Shown in pieces: positions 17,001 through 25,681 of a stretch of 64,000 nt of DNA; within the stretch, counting starts at the first letter, position 1, and each line of letters opens with the position of its first letter. Position numbers and translations under genes: made by a program. The DNA is from Paraburkholderia sp. IMGN_8 (GTDB lineage: Bacteria; Pseudomonadota; Gammaproteobacteria; Burkholderiales; Burkholderiaceae), in NCBI RefSeq assembly GCF_038050405.1, contig NZ_CP150900.1:3348001-3412000 (forward strand). Reading direction: 5' to 3'. The notes beneath the pieces were generated by a model. It searched no databases. It saw nothing but the letters and a program-made list of their open reading frames with translations, and had not been told where the DNA came from.

Positions 17001-17605
17001 GCCACCACCGGCAATTTCAGCGATGCCGCGAGCGCGACCGCCTGCTGCACGTACTGCTCGCCGCCCGGCTGGCCACACCGTTGCAACTCGATATAAAAGC
17101 CGTTCGGGAACACCTTCGCCCAGTGTTGGGCATTGCGCTTCGCCGCTTCTTCGTTACCGGCGGCCAGCGCGAGACCGACATCGCCCTGCTGTGCGCCGGA
17201 CAGCGCGAGCAGGCCTTCGCCCAGACCGGATTCGAGCCAGCCGGCTTCGACTTCCGCGCGGCCGCGATACTGGTTTGTGAGCGATGCCTTGCTGAGCAGC
17301 TCGCACAGATTCAGATAGCCGCGCCGGTCTTTGACCAGCAGCAGCAGGCGCGAAGGCTTGTCGCGGTCGTCCGGATTGGTGATCCACACGTCGCAGCCGG
17401 CAATGGGTTTGACCCCTTTGCCACGGGCTTCCTTGTAGAAACGGACGAGGCCGAACGCGTTGCCGAGATCGGTGAGGGCGAGCGCACCCTGACCGTCTTT
17501 GGCCGCCGCCGCGACGATGTCGTCAAGGCGCACGATGCCATCGGCAATCGAGAATTCGGAGTGGACGCGGAGATGAACGAAGCGAGGATCTGACATGGGC
17601 GACAT
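14027..17605 (-). CDS. dnaE: DNA polymerase III subunit alpha
   Basis: 1192 residues, the replicative polymerase subunit. N-terminal PHP domain (FVHLRVHSEFSIADGI, residues 9-24); polymerase palm with the catalytic Asp pair in PDFDIDF (Asp406 and Asp408); fingers, then an HhH/OB-fold region near MTQRGKMLIALLDDGTGQCE. The start at 17605 has GGAG five bases upstream; a second ATG three codons later is possible. Oddity: residues 1116-1138 (14192-14260) are a Gly/Arg-rich insert with seven Gly in a row, preceded by an Ala-rich stretch, between the OB fold and a conserved C-terminal module of about 54 residues. The gene is convergent and overlapping with waaE. Confidence 0.97.
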   Translation of the reverse strand: MSPMSDPRFVHLRVHSEFSIADGIVRLDDIVAAAAKDGQGALALTDLGNAFGLVRFYKEARGKGVKPIAGCDVWITNPDDRDKPSRLLLLVKDRRGYLNLCELLSKASLTNQYRGRAEVEAGWLESGLGEGLLALSGAQQGDVGLALAAGNEEAAKRNAQHWAKVFPNGFYIELQRCGQPGGEQYVQQAVALAASLKLPVVATQPMQFMTPDDFTAHEARVCISEGDILANPRRSKRFTAEQYFRTQEDMTALFADIPSALVNTVEIARRCNLTLELGKPKLPLFPTPDGMSLDDYLVHLSKEGLEKRLEQLYPVEAERDAQRETYYKRLEFECGTIIKMGFPGYFLIVADFINWAKNNGVPVGPGRGSGAGSLVAYALGVTDLDPLRYNLLFERFLNPERVSMPDFDIDFCQHGRDRVIQYVKDKYGADAVSQIATFGTMAAKAAVRDIGRVLDLGYMFTDGIAKLIPFKPGKHVTIADAMKEEPLLQERFDNEDEVHQLLELAQRVEGLTRNVGMHAGGVLIAPGKLTDFCPLYTQGDESGVVSQYDKDDVEAVGLVKFDFLGLTTLTILDWAERYIRRLDPSKKDWSLAQVPLDDPASFSILKKANTVAVFQLESRGMQGMLKDAQPDRFEDIIALVALYRPGPMDLIPSFCARKHGREVVEYPDPRVEPILKETYGIMVYQEQVMQMAQIIGGYSLGGADLLRRAMGKKKAEEMAEHRALFREGAAKNGLTAEKADEIFDLMEKFAGYGFNKSHAAAYALLAYFTAWLKAHHPAEFMAANMSLAMDDTDKVKILFEDCITNGMKVLPPDVNQSAYRFEPVAEADGKRSKTIRYGLGAIKGSGQNAIEEILRAREDGSFIDIFDFCNRIDRRVVNRRTVEALIRAGAFDTLHANRAQLIASVSLAMEAAEQASANAMQAGLFDMGDAPSQGHELIDEPEWPEKKKLQEEKAALGFYLSGHLFDAYKDEVRRFVRQKIGDLKEGRDKLVAGVIASLRTQMTQRGKMLIALLDDGTGQCEVTVFNETFEAHKQLFKEDELLVVQGQARNDAFTGGIRFTVDTVMDLGRARCRYAEAVKVQMNGNADALALRRVLEAHSAGKDEPQAAAAPAASARGGGGGGGRSGGYGGGDNGRQRQAVQIPNGLAVQVVYRSENAQGEMRLGDAWRVKPTDELLAALRGEFAGSSIEIVY

Positions 17606-17975
17606 TGTAACTCCACCCTACTGGAGTTTTCAGGCCAAACCCGCGCGTTGGCCGTTCGACCTAAGAGCGAAACGCGTGAGCACCGCGCACCGGTGCCCGG
17701 CGGACGGCGGACGGTTCGAGCAGCAGGCGCACTCTGTGTGCTTCGAGCGCCCGAAAGGGCAAATCGAGGCAAACCCGGCTCAAGTTCGTGCACGATTTGC
17801 GCTGCCGCAATATGCTGGCCATTCGACTGAGTCGGTCGAAGCGCCGGCTTGAGGGATAATACGGGTTTCGCCCTTTTCGACGTGGCCGCGCCACACGGCG
17901 GCTCAATGTGCCCCGTTTTCGCGCCGCTGGCCCGCCGTTGGCCGCCTGCTGGCCGCCTTTTACCGCCGGACAAAC
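17606..17975. other. Divergent intergenic region (dnaE / trhO)
   Basis: 370 bases between divergent genes, expected to carry both promoters. A perfect palindrome CGACTGAGTCG lies at 17825-17835, and GGATAATACGG at about 17852-17862 could be a -10 element for trhO, without a convincing -35. No coding frame is supported. Confidence 0.45.
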
Positions 17976-18839
17976 ATGAGCATCGTCAATCTCGCCGCGT
18001 ATCATTTCGCGACTATCGAAAACACAGCCGAATGGCGCCCGTTCGTCACCGAGCGCTGCGACGCGCTTGGCTTGCGCGGCACTATTCTGCTGGCGCCTGA
18101 AGGCATCAATCTGTTCGTCGCCGGCACGCGCGACGCTGCGGATGCGTTTATCGACTACATCCGCCACGACCCGCTGTTCGAAGGCAAGTTCGCGAATCTG
18201 CAATTCAAGGAAAGCCTCTCGGAAAAGCAGCCGTTTCGCCGCATGCTGGTGAAACTCAAGCGCGAGATCATCACAATGAAGAAGCCGGCGATCCGGCCGG
18301 AACTCGGCCGCGCGCCGTTCGTCGACGCGCCCACGCTGAAAACCTGGCTCGACCGCGGCCACGACGACGAAGGCCGGCCGGTCGTGATGCTCGACACCCG
18401 CAACGCGTTCGAAGTGGACGTCGGCACGTTCGACGACGCGCTCGACTACCGCATTACGAAATTCAGCGAGTTTCCTGAAGTGATCGAGCAAAACCGTGCC
18501 GACCTCGAAGGCAAGACGGTGGTGTCGTTCTGCACCGGCGGGATTCGCTGCGAGAAGGCCGCGATCCATATGAAGGAAGTCGGCATCGAGAACGTCTATC
18601 AGCTCGAAGGCGGCATCCTGAAGTATTTCGAAGAAGTGGGCGGCGCGCATTACCACGGCGACTGCTTCGTGTTCGACTATCGCACCGCGCTCAATCCGCA
18701 ACTGGAACCGACCGCGACCGTGCAATGCTTCGGCTGCCGCGCGGTGGTGACACTGGACGCGCAACAATCGCCGCTGTATGTGGCGGGCAAGACGTGTCCG
18801 GAATGCCATCCGGACAGCAAGGCGGCGCGAGCGGCGTAA
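17976..18839 (+). CDS. trhO: tRNA uridine-34 hydroxylase TrhO (rhodanese-domain)
   Basis: 287 residues. TrhO-family (UPF0176) proteins make 5-hydroxyuridine at wobble position 34 of certain tRNAs using oxygen. N-terminal acylphosphatase-like domain (about 1-100, [18 protein letters not shown]), then a rhodanese domain with the active Cys186 in [12 protein letters not shown] (second Cys192) and [11 protein letters not shown]. The C-terminus has CFGCR and CPECHP, a four-Cys arrangement that may bind zinc. The gene ends in tandem stops TAATGA. It is followed by gluQ, another wobble-base tRNA enzyme, in the same direction. Confidence 0.95.
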   Translation: MSIVNLAAYHFATIENTAEWRPFVTERCDALGLRGTILLAPEGINLFVAGTRDAADAFIDYIRHDPLFEGKFANLQFKESLSEKQPFRRMLVKLKREIITMKKPAIRPELGRAPFVDAPTLKTWLDRGHDDEGRPVVMLDTRNAFEVDVGTFDDALDYRITKFSEFPEVIEQNRADLEGKTVVSFCTGGIRCEKAAIHMKEVGIENVYQLEGGILKYFEEVGGAHYHGDCFVFDYRTALNPQLEPTATVQCFGCRAVVTLDAQQSPLYVAGKTCPECHPDSKAARAA

Positions 18840-18869
18840 TGAGCGCAATCGCGGCGAAACCTGCCGGCG

Positions 18870-19040
18870 GTGGTCGGGACGTGGCACGCGAAGGCGATTC
18901 CGGAAGCGATGAGCGCGCTTGTGCGCGCGACTGCGTATCCGGATGCGGTTGCAGACACACACGCGGACGCAGAGGCGCAATACGACGTCCTGCTTCCACA
19001 TGGCGCACACTGGAAAGCCGCCACGCTTCGCTCGCAATAA
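18870..19040 (+). CDS. Possible small gene or remnant between trhO and gluQ
   Basis: An in-frame continuation of trhO after its TAATGA stops stays open for 66 codons. A GTG at 18870 would give 56 residues, including [14 protein letters not shown] and ending in [10 protein letters not shown]. About two thirds of third positions are G or C, lower than neighbouring genes but higher than the other frames here. There is no clear ribosome binding site and no recognised family. It could be a tiny gene, an old C-terminal extension of trhO, or chance. Confidence 0.25.
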   Translation: MVGTWHAKAIPEAMSALVRATAYPDAVADTHADAEAQYDVLLPHGAHWKAATLRSQ

Positions 19041-19047
19041 TCCAACC

Positions 19048-19929
19048 ATGAACTATCGTGGACGCTTCGCGCCATCGCCTACGGGACCGCTGCATTTCGG
19101 CTCGCTGGTGAGCGCGTTGGCAAGCTGGCTGGACGCGCGTGCGCACGGCGGCGCATGGCTCGTGCGTATCGACGACATCGACGGCCCGCGCACGGTCCCA
19201 GGCGCCGCTGAGGATATTCTCGCGACGCTTGAGCGCTTCGGCATGCACGCCGACGAGCCTCCGGTCTGGCAAAGCCAGCGCATCGCGCGCTATCAGCAAG
19301 CGCTGGAGCAATTGAAGGCTACCGGCTTGATCTATCCATGCGGCTGCACGCGCAAGGAAATTGCCGATTCGTTGTTGCATGCGCACGCGCGCAACACCAC
19401 GCTCGCCTACCCCGGCACCTGCCGTGACGGCCTGCACGGCAAGCCAGCGCGCGCATGGCGCCTGCGCGTGCCGGACGGCAAAGCCGCGGTGATCACATTC
19501 GAAGACCGTTGGCAGGGCACGCAGACACAGAACCTGGCCACTGAGGTCGGTGATTTTGTATTGAAGCGAGCGGACGGCCAGTGGGCATATCAACTGGCGG
19601 TGGTAATCGACGACGCGGACGCGGGCATCACGCACATTGTGCGAGGCGCGGACCTGATGGATTCGACGGCCCGGCAGATCTACCTGCAGCGTTGTCTGGG
19701 CGTGCCAACGCCGGAGTATTTGCACGTGCCGGTCGTCACGAACGACCAGGGCGAAAAGCTCAGCAAGCAAAACGGCGCAACCCCGCTGGATACGGACAAA
19801 CCGCTCGAATCGTTAAGCACAGCCGCACGACATCTGGGACTTGAGTTGGGGAGCGCCGAGCACGCGGCACTAGAAGGCTTTTATTCTGCCGCGACGTCGG
19901 CATGGGCGCAGCGAATGGGTATGCGCTGA
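19048..19929 (+). CDS. gluQ: Glutamyl-Q tRNA(Asp) synthetase
   Basis: 293 residues. This GluRS paralogue lacks the anticodon-binding domain and attaches glutamate to queuosine-34 of tRNA-Asp. Visible are the HIGH-like motif in [17 protein letters not shown] (residues 8-24), the zinc ligands C-G-C then Y..TC (PCGCTRKE ... YPGTCRDG), and the KMSKS-like EKLSKQNGA. The catalytic domain ends near residue 290, as expected for this family rather than full GluRS. The start at 19048 gives [13 protein letters not shown]; the longer frame upstream is not family-like. An interspersed repeat copy follows the gene. Confidence 0.95.
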   Translation: MNYRGRFAPSPTGPLHFGSLVSALASWLDARAHGGAWLVRIDDIDGPRTVPGAAEDILATLERFGMHADEPPVWQSQRIARYQQALEQLKATGLIYPCGCTRKEIADSLLHAHARNTTLAYPGTCRDGLHGKPARAWRLRVPDGKAAVITFEDRWQGTQTQNLATEVGDFVLKRADGQWAYQLAVVIDDADAGITHIVRGADLMDSTARQIYLQRCLGVPTPEYLHVPVVTNDQGEKLSKQNGATPLDTDKPLESLSTAARHLGLELGSAEHAALEGFYSAATSAWAQRMGMR

Positions 19930-19949
19930 GGCGGCAGGCGAAGCGTACG

Positions 19950-20246
19950 CAGAAACAGATAGATCGGAACGGCCAACGGTATAGAAGTACCGCCAAGAAG
20001 TACCGCTACGGCGCGCGCAGCGCCGCCGGAAGAATGACTGCCTTGTCACCAGCGCTGAATGTGCGAGAACACAGATTCCAGATGTTCCACTACCGTGACT
20101 GCGCGGGGGACCCGCTTAGCATTAGCGGTGTAAAGCGCCTTTCTTTTGCCTTTTCTTTGGCGCAGACAAAGAAAAGTAGCTGCCGCCCCGCACAGGGGCA
20201 ACGCTAATAAACCACAAAGAAATCAAGGAAAGGCCAAAGACCAAAG
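19950..20246. repeat. Interspersed repeat, copy D
   Basis: Same orientation and order of landmarks as 3641-3945: AGTACCG, GGCGCGCGCAGCGCCGCCGG, GACTGCCTTGTCAC, GAACACAGATTCCAGATG, GGGACCCGCTTAGCATTAGCGG, then CCCCGCACAGGGGCAACGCT, AATAAACCACAAAGAAATCA and AGGAAAGGCC. The middle differs (GCCTTTCTTTTGCCTTTTC in place of the longer palindrome). It fills most of the 345 bases between the convergent genes gluQ and rhlE, so nothing else is annotated there. Confidence 0.85.
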
Positions 20247-20274
20247 GGCAAAAGCCAAAGGACAAAAAACAAGA

Positions 20275-21753
20275 TCAGGAAGAAGACTTCCTCGGCATCC
20301 CAAACCCGCCCAACAGTGCAGCCAACGGCTGCTTGGAAGAAGACTTCTGCGGTGCCGCAGCCGAATCAGCAGCATCCTCAACTTTCCGGATGGAAGAAGG
20401 CGACGGCTCATACGGCTTGAGGAAAAAATCATCCACAGGCTGAGCGCGATGATGATGATGCGGCCGATCGAACGAAGCCGAAGAAGAAGCCCCCGAACGC
20501 CGACGCCCCGGCCGTTCATCCCGCCCCTCGCGCCCTTCGCGAGCTTCCCGCCGCGGCGCGCGCTCTTCATGGTGATGCCGCACCGGCGTATCAACTGTCA
20601 ACCGCTGCACATCCAACGGCCGCTTAATGAGCTTCTCAATATCGGCAAGCTGCTTGCGCTCATTCGGGCTACAAAGCGACAAAGCGTCACCGGAAGCCCC
20701 AGCACGCCCAGTGCGCCCAATCCGATGCACATAATCTTCCGCATTGAACGGCAGATCGAAATTGATAACAGCAGGCAGCTCGGCAATATCCAGCCCACGC
20801 GCCGCCACATCAGTCGCGACCAAAGCCTCGATCTCACCACGCTTGAACGCGTCCAAAGCCTGCATCCGCTCATTCTGCGTCCGGTCACCGTGAATCGCAG
20901 TCGCGACAACCCCATCGCGTTCCAGACTGCGCGCCAGACGGCTCGCGCCAATCTTGCTGTTGCAGAACACAATCACCTGCTTGAGGCCGCGCTCACGAAT
21001 CAACTGAACGACCGCGCCGGTCTTGTCGCCCTCGGCGACTTCAAAAACGATCTGCGTCACATTAGTCGCAGTCGAATTGCTGCGCGCGACTTCGATCGTC
21101 TGGGGGTTGCGCAGATACGTGGCAGCCAGCTTCTTGATTTCACCGGAGAACGTCGCCGAAAACAGCAGCGTCTGACGCTCCTTCGGCAGCAGGTTCAGGA
21201 TGCGCTGCAAGTCGGGCAAAAAGCCCATGTCGAGCATCCGGTCGGCTTCGTCGAGCACGAGGATCTGCACCTGGCCGAGGTTGGCGGTTTTCTGTTGCAC
21301 GTGATCGAGCAGACGGCCCGGCGTAGCGATCAGAATCTCGACGCCACGGCGCAGTTGCTCGGATTGCGGATTCATATCGACGCCGCCGAACACCACGGCG
21401 CTACGCAGCGCCGTGTGCTTGGCATACGCCTGCACATTCGCGGCGACCTGGTCGGCCAGTTCGCGGGTCGGCGTGAGGATCAGCGCGCGCACCGGATGGC
21501 GCGCGGGCGATGCGCTCGTGCTGGCCTGCGGCAGCAAGCGCTGGATTATCGGCAGCGAAAAGCTCGCGGTCTTGCCGGTACCGGTTTGCGCGGCCCCCAT
21601 GACGTCACGTCCGGCCAGCACGACGGGAATCGCCTGCGCCTGAATCGGCGTGGGCGTGGTGTAGCCCGATTCTTTGACGGCTTTCAGGATGTCGGGCGCG
21701 AGGCCGAATTGATCAAAAGTCGCAGTACTGGGCGTGACGGCTGTGTCGGACAT
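20275..21753 (-). CDS. rhlE: DEAD-box ATP-dependent RNA helicase, RhlE-type
   Basis: 492 residues. Two RecA-like domains: Q motif (FDQFGLAPDILKAVKESGY, with PTPIQAQAIP), motif I AQTGTGKT, Ia PTRELADQ, II DEAD (LVLDEADRML), III SAT, IV VIVFCNSK, V ATDVAARGLD and VI HRIGRTGRAG. From about residue 395 the C-terminal extension is highly charged (HHHEERAPRREAREGR, RPHHHHRAQ) and unstructured, ending in a short conserved-looking PLAALLGGFGMPRK. RhlE proteins remodel structured RNA in ribosome maturation and RNA decay. It is convergent with gluQ across a repeat copy. Confidence 0.93.
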   Translation of the reverse strand: MSDTAVTPSTATFDQFGLAPDILKAVKESGYTTPTPIQAQAIPVVLAGRDVMGAAQTGTGKTASFSLPIIQRLLPQASTSASPARHPVRALILTPTRELADQVAANVQAYAKHTALRSAVVFGGVDMNPQSEQLRRGVEILIATPGRLLDHVQQKTANLGQVQILVLDEADRMLDMGFLPDLQRILNLLPKERQTLLFSATFSGEIKKLAATYLRNPQTIEVARSNSTATNVTQIVFEVAEGDKTGAVVQLIRERGLKQVIVFCNSKIGASRLARSLERDGVVATAIHGDRTQNERMQALDAFKRGEIEALVATDVAARGLDIAELPAVINFDLPFNAEDYVHRIGRTGRAGASGDALSLCSPNERKQLADIEKLIKRPLDVQRLTVDTPVRHHHEERAPRREAREGREGRDERPGRRRSGASSSASFDRPHHHHRAQPVDDFFLKPYEPSPSSIRKVEDAADSAAAPQKSSSKQPLAALLGGFGMPRKSSS

Positions 21754-22261
21754 GGTGGCTTTCGCTAAAAATGCGCTTGGCGCGTGCGCGCGGCAGCGGT
21801 CGGAACCGCAGAGGGCATCAGGATGAAGGCGGAGCCACGGCGTTCCGCACGGGACCCGTCAGTATTGCGGGAAACAAATGCGGCCGGCTCCGGCCGGCGG
21901 AAACACCCGCCGGAAAGGCCGGTATTGTAGCACTTCAGCAAAAACACTCATGGCGCATCTGCCGGCTTTCTGCTTACGCCTGCGAAAGCCAGCCGGGCAC
22001 CCTAGTCAACGGGCCGCCCGTGCGGGCTTTGGCAGATCCGGCACCAGGCGCGGCGGCGCCTCGCTGGCAGCGTAGTTGGCGCGCGCGACAGTTGCATGAC
22101 AGCAGGTTCTTCCCTGCCCTACAGCCGGACGTCGAGAACTGGCTCGGGTTCGGACTCCGGCGCGCGGATAAGACCCACCGCGCACTCAACAATGCGCCCC
22201 CCACGCCGAAGGTCCGGACGACGGCAAAGACAACCTCACCGCCGCGCCGCCAAACCATCCG
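21754..22261. other. 508-base stretch without a supported gene
   Basis: It lies upstream of rhlE and downstream of the aldehyde dehydrogenase gene. It has GC-rich inverted repeats around 21895-21925 (GGCCGGCGGAAACACCCGCC then GGAAAGGCCGG) followed by TATTGTAGCACTTCAGC, possibly part of the rhlE promoter or leader on the minus strand. Open frames on both strands lack a ribosome binding site and look Arg/Ser/Pro-rich, as in antisense shadows. I call nothing here. Confidence 0.5.
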
Positions 22262-23698
22262 TCACCACATCTCACGCATCACCATCAACCGCATTTCGGT
22301 CATATCCTCGATCGCGTAGCGCACGCCCTCGCGTCCCAGCCCGGAATCCTTCACGCCGCCGTACGGCATATTGTCGACCCGGAACGACGGCACGTCGTTG
22401 ATCACCACGCCGCCCACTTCGAGCACGTCCCAGGCGCGATGCGCATGCGCGAGCGAATCGGTAAACACGCCGGCTTGCAGGCCGAAGTCGCTGTCGTTGA
22501 CGGTAGCCAGCGCCGAATCGAAATCGTCGAAACGCTCCAGTATCGCCACCGGCCCGAAGGCTTCCTTACGATACAGATCGGTATCGCGCTTCACGCCTTC
22601 GAGCAGCGTCGCCTCGAACATCGCACCCTCGACCTTGCCGCCCGCGACGATTTTCGCGCCCGCCTCGACCGCGCTCTCCATCCAGCCGGCGAGGCGTCTG
22701 GATTCCGACTCCGAGATCATCGGCCCGACGAAAGTCTTCTCGTCCCTGGGGTCGCCCATCACCAGCGACTTCGTCTTCGCGATCAGCTTGTCGCGCAGCA
22801 CATCGTAGACCTTTGCATGCACCAGAATCCGCTGCACGCCGATGCAACTCTGCCCCGACTGATAGAACGCGCCGAACGCGAGCCGGTCGACCACGTAATC
22901 GAGCTTGCCGCCCTGATCGCCGTCGACGATCGCTGCTGCGTTGCCGCCCAACTCCAGAATCACCTTCTTCTTGCCGGCCTTCTTCTTCAGCTCCCAGCCG
23001 ACCGCCGGCGAACCGGTGAACGACAGCAGCTTGAAGCGCTCGTCGGTGGTGAATAGATCGGCACCATCCCTATGCGCGGGCAGGATCGAGAACGCGCCCT
23101 TCGGCAAGTCGGTTTCCGCCAGAATCTCGCCCATGATCAGCGCGCCGACCGGCGTGCGGCTCGCCGGTTTCAGCACGAACGGCACGCCTGCCGCGATCGC
23201 CGGCGCGACCTTATGCGCGGTCAGATTCAACGGAAAATTGAACGGCGAAATGAACGAGCATGGTCCGATCGGCACGCGCTTCACATAGCCGTGATAGCCC
23301 TTCGCACGCGGCGAAATTTCCAGATTGATGATCTCGCCGTCAATGCGCACCGACTCTTCGGCCGCGACCTTGAACGTGTCGATCAGCCGTGTGACTTCAC
23401 CCTTCGAGTCGTTGATCGGCTTGCCGGCTTCGATACAGAGCGCGAGAGCCAGTTCGTCGTAACGCTCGCGAAAGCGCTTCACGCAATGCTCCAGCACGGC
23501 CTGGCGCTTGAACGGCGGAAACGCGCGCAACGCGGGCATCGCATCGACGGCGTAGCCGATCGCTTTGTCGATCGCGGCCGCGTCCGCCATCGCGACGCGG
23601 GTCGCCACTTCGCCACTGAATTTGTCGGTGACTTCGAGATCGGTGTTGGCGGCCACCGCTTCGTTCGCGAGGTAGTACGGGTAAGTCTTTTGCAACAT
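22262..23698 (-). CDS. NAD(P)-dependent aldehyde dehydrogenase
   Basis: 478 residues, full-length aldehyde dehydrogenase. Visible are the oxyanion Asn in SPFNFPLN (Asn154), cofactor Lys in FVLKPASRTP, the GXXXXG loop SFTGSPAVG, general base Glu249 (ILELGGNAA) and nucleophile Cys285 (GQSCIGVQR). AAGGAGA lies upstream of the ATG. It is separated by 67 bases from the upstream ThDP-dependent enzyme gene on the same strand, so the pair is probably co-transcribed: the ThDP enzyme might release or consume an aldehyde or 2-oxo compound. Substrate is not evident from sequence. Confidence 0.92.
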   Translation of the reverse strand: MLQKTYPYYLANEAVAANTDLEVTDKFSGEVATRVAMADAAAIDKAIGYAVDAMPALRAFPPFKRQAVLEHCVKRFRERYDELALALCIEAGKPINDSKGEVTRLIDTFKVAAEESVRIDGEIINLEISPRAKGYHGYVKRVPIGPCSFISPFNFPLNLTAHKVAPAIAAGVPFVLKPASRTPVGALIMGEILAETDLPKGAFSILPAHRDGADLFTTDERFKLLSFTGSPAVGWELKKKAGKKKVILELGGNAAAIVDGDQGGKLDYVVDRLAFGAFYQSGQSCIGVQRILVHAKVYDVLRDKLIAKTKSLVMGDPRDEKTFVGPMISESESRRLAGWMESAVEAGAKIVAGGKVEGAMFEATLLEGVKRDTDLYRKEAFGPVAILERFDDFDSALATVNDSDFGLQAGVFTDSLAHAHRAWDVLEVGGVVINDVPSFRVDNMPYGGVKDSGLGREGVRYAIEDMTEMRLMVMREMW

Positions 23699-23765
23699 GA
23701 CGGGTTCTCCTTGATCCGATGCCTGAGAACGGCAACGCAGCCGAATGCCTATGCCCCGCTGCCGC

Positions 23766-25418
23766 TCATAGTTGCGCGCTCAGCCGCTTGATCTCGCGAT
23801 TCAGCACGCGCTCGTTGTCCGAATAGTCGATCGGCAGGTCGATCACATGCACACCGGGCGTCGCGAAACATTCGCGCAGCAACGGTGCGAACTCGGCGGC
23901 CGACTCGATGCGATGCCCCTGCGCGCCATAGCTCTGCGCATATGCAACGAAATCGGGGTTGCGCAGCGTCATGCCGTAGTCGGGGAAATTCATATTCTCC
24001 TGCTTCCAGCGGATCATGCCGAATGCGTCGTCGCGCAGAATCAGGATCACCAGATCGAGCTTGAGACGCACCGCCGTTTCCAGTTCCTGCGAATTCATCA
24101 TGAAGCCGCCGTCGCCGCACACGGCCATCACCTTGCGGTCAGGATGTACGATCTTGGTGGCGATCGCCGACGGCAAACCGGCACCCATCGAAGCAAGCGC
24201 ATTGTCGAGCAGCAGTGAATTCGGTTCGTGCGCGCGGTAGTAGCGCGCGAACCAGATCTTGTACATACCGTTGTCCAGACACACGATGCCGTCCGCCGGC
24301 GTCGTCTCGTAGACGTCGTTGACGATCCGCACGGGATACATCGGGAAGCGGTCGTCGTGCTGGCCTTTCACCAGGTGCTCTTCAAAGTGCTGCTTGATTT
24401 CCCTGAAGCGCGTGAAATCCCAATGCTCCTGGCGTTCCTTGAGACTTTCCTTCAGCTGCCACACCGCATTGGCGATATCGCCGACCACTTCGATCTGCGG
24501 GAAATACACCGTATCGACTTCCGCACCGAGGAAGTTCACGTGAATCACGGTCTTCTCACCCGCCTCGCCGCTGCGCATGAAGAACGGCGGCTTCTCGATC
24601 ACGTCGTGGCCCACATTGATGATGCAATCCGCGTGGTCGATCGCGCGATGCACGAAGTCGCCGTCGGAAAGCGTTGCGTTGCCGAGCCACATCGGATGCG
24701 ATTCGTCGATCACGCCCTTGCCCATTTGCGTCGTGAAGAACGGAATGCCGATCTGATCGACGAATTCGCGCAGCATCTTGGTCGTGGTCTTGCGGTTGCC
24801 GCCTGCGCCGATCATCAGCAAAGGATGCTTCGCTTTGGTGATCGCTTCGACCGCGCGCGCCACCGCTTTTTCTTCGGCGACCGGACGGCGGCTGTAGCTC
24901 TTCGGGATCGGGTGGCCGTCGCCCTCTTCATGCGCGACGTCCTCGGGCAATTCCAGATGCGTGGCGCCGGGCCGCTCTTCCTCGGCCTGGCGGACCGCCT
25001 CGCGCACTGCCGCCGGAATATTGGCGATCGATACGATCTGCCGCGTGTATTTGGTGAGCGGCTCCATCATCCGCACCACGTCGACGATCTGGAAATGTCC
25101 CTGCTTGCTCGACTTGATCGGCTTTTGCCCGGTGACCATCAGCATCGGCATGCCGCCCAGTTGTGCATACGCGGCGGCGGTCACGAAATTGGTCGCGCCC
25201 GGCCCGAGGGTGGCCAGACACACGCCGGTGCGTCCGGTGAGACGCCCGTAAGTGGCGGCCATGAAACCGGCCGCCTGTTCGTGACGCGTCAGGATCAGAC
25301 GGATTTTCGAGCGGCGCAGCGATTCGAGCAGATCGAGATTTTCTTCACCGGGGATACCGAACACATACTCGACACCTTCGGCTTCCAGCGATTTGACGAA
25401 CAGATCCGATGCTTTCAT
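23766..25418 (-). CDS. Acetolactate synthase large subunit-like ThDP enzyme
   Basis: 550 residues; the start at 25418 gives MKASDLFVKSLEAEGVEYVFG, and the longer upstream frame is not family-like. Three ThDP-fold domains: N-terminal Pyr domain with catalytic Glu47 (RHEQAAGFMA), central DHS-like domain, and C-terminal PP domain with the ThDP/Mg motif GDGGFMMN (435-442) continuing to LILRDDAFG. The layout fits catabolic acetolactate synthase or a related carboligase/decarboxylase. No small regulatory subunit gene is adjacent, unlike the biosynthetic ilvB/ilvN pair, and an aldehyde dehydrogenase follows. This points away from branched-chain synthesis, but the reaction is inference. Confidence 0.88.
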   Translation of the reverse strand: MKASDLFVKSLEAEGVEYVFGIPGEENLDLLESLRRSKIRLILTRHEQAAGFMAATYGRLTGRTGVCLATLGPGATNFVTAAAYAQLGGMPMLMVTGQKPIKSSKQGHFQIVDVVRMMEPLTKYTRQIVSIANIPAAVREAVRQAEEERPGATHLELPEDVAHEEGDGHPIPKSYSRRPVAEEKAVARAVEAITKAKHPLLMIGAGGNRKTTTKMLREFVDQIGIPFFTTQMGKGVIDESHPMWLGNATLSDGDFVHRAIDHADCIINVGHDVIEKPPFFMRSGEAGEKTVIHVNFLGAEVDTVYFPQIEVVGDIANAVWQLKESLKERQEHWDFTRFREIKQHFEEHLVKGQHDDRFPMYPVRIVNDVYETTPADGIVCLDNGMYKIWFARYYRAHEPNSLLLDNALASMGAGLPSAIATKIVHPDRKVMAVCGDGGFMMNSQELETAVRLKLDLVILILRDDAFGMIRWKQENMNFPDYGMTLRNPDFVAYAQSYGAQGHRIESAAEFAPLLRECFATPGVHVIDLPIDYSDNERVLNREIKRLSAQL

Positions 25419-25681
25419 GGAGGGTCTCGCTTGATGAAACGACGCAGGCCATCGGCCCGCGCGTTGAGGTCCGGAAACGGACGATCGAAGACGGCCACCA
25501 CCGCGCCGGCAGCGCACGGCGTAACCTGACGGACACAGCGGGGGCACGGCGTGACGCAGCGAATGCCATGCCGGACAGCTTACTACTCGAACGGAAAGGA
25601 TGCGCGCAGGCGGGCAATGCTGCAAGGCAAACGCCTGACAAGGCGGGGGGCGGCATTATGAAGGAAGCCGCCACATCGTGC

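Noticed and set aside
14288..17593. 1101-codon plus-strand frame
   Set aside because: Antisense shadow of dnaE, caused by high GC content.
17661..19049. 462-codon minus-strand frame opposite trhO
   Set aside because: Antisense shadow of trhO and its flank.
21771..22319. 182-codon plus-strand frame between rhlE and the aldehyde dehydrogenase gene
   Set aside because: Arg/Ser/Pro-rich, overlaps the dehydrogenase 3' end, no ribosome site and no domain.
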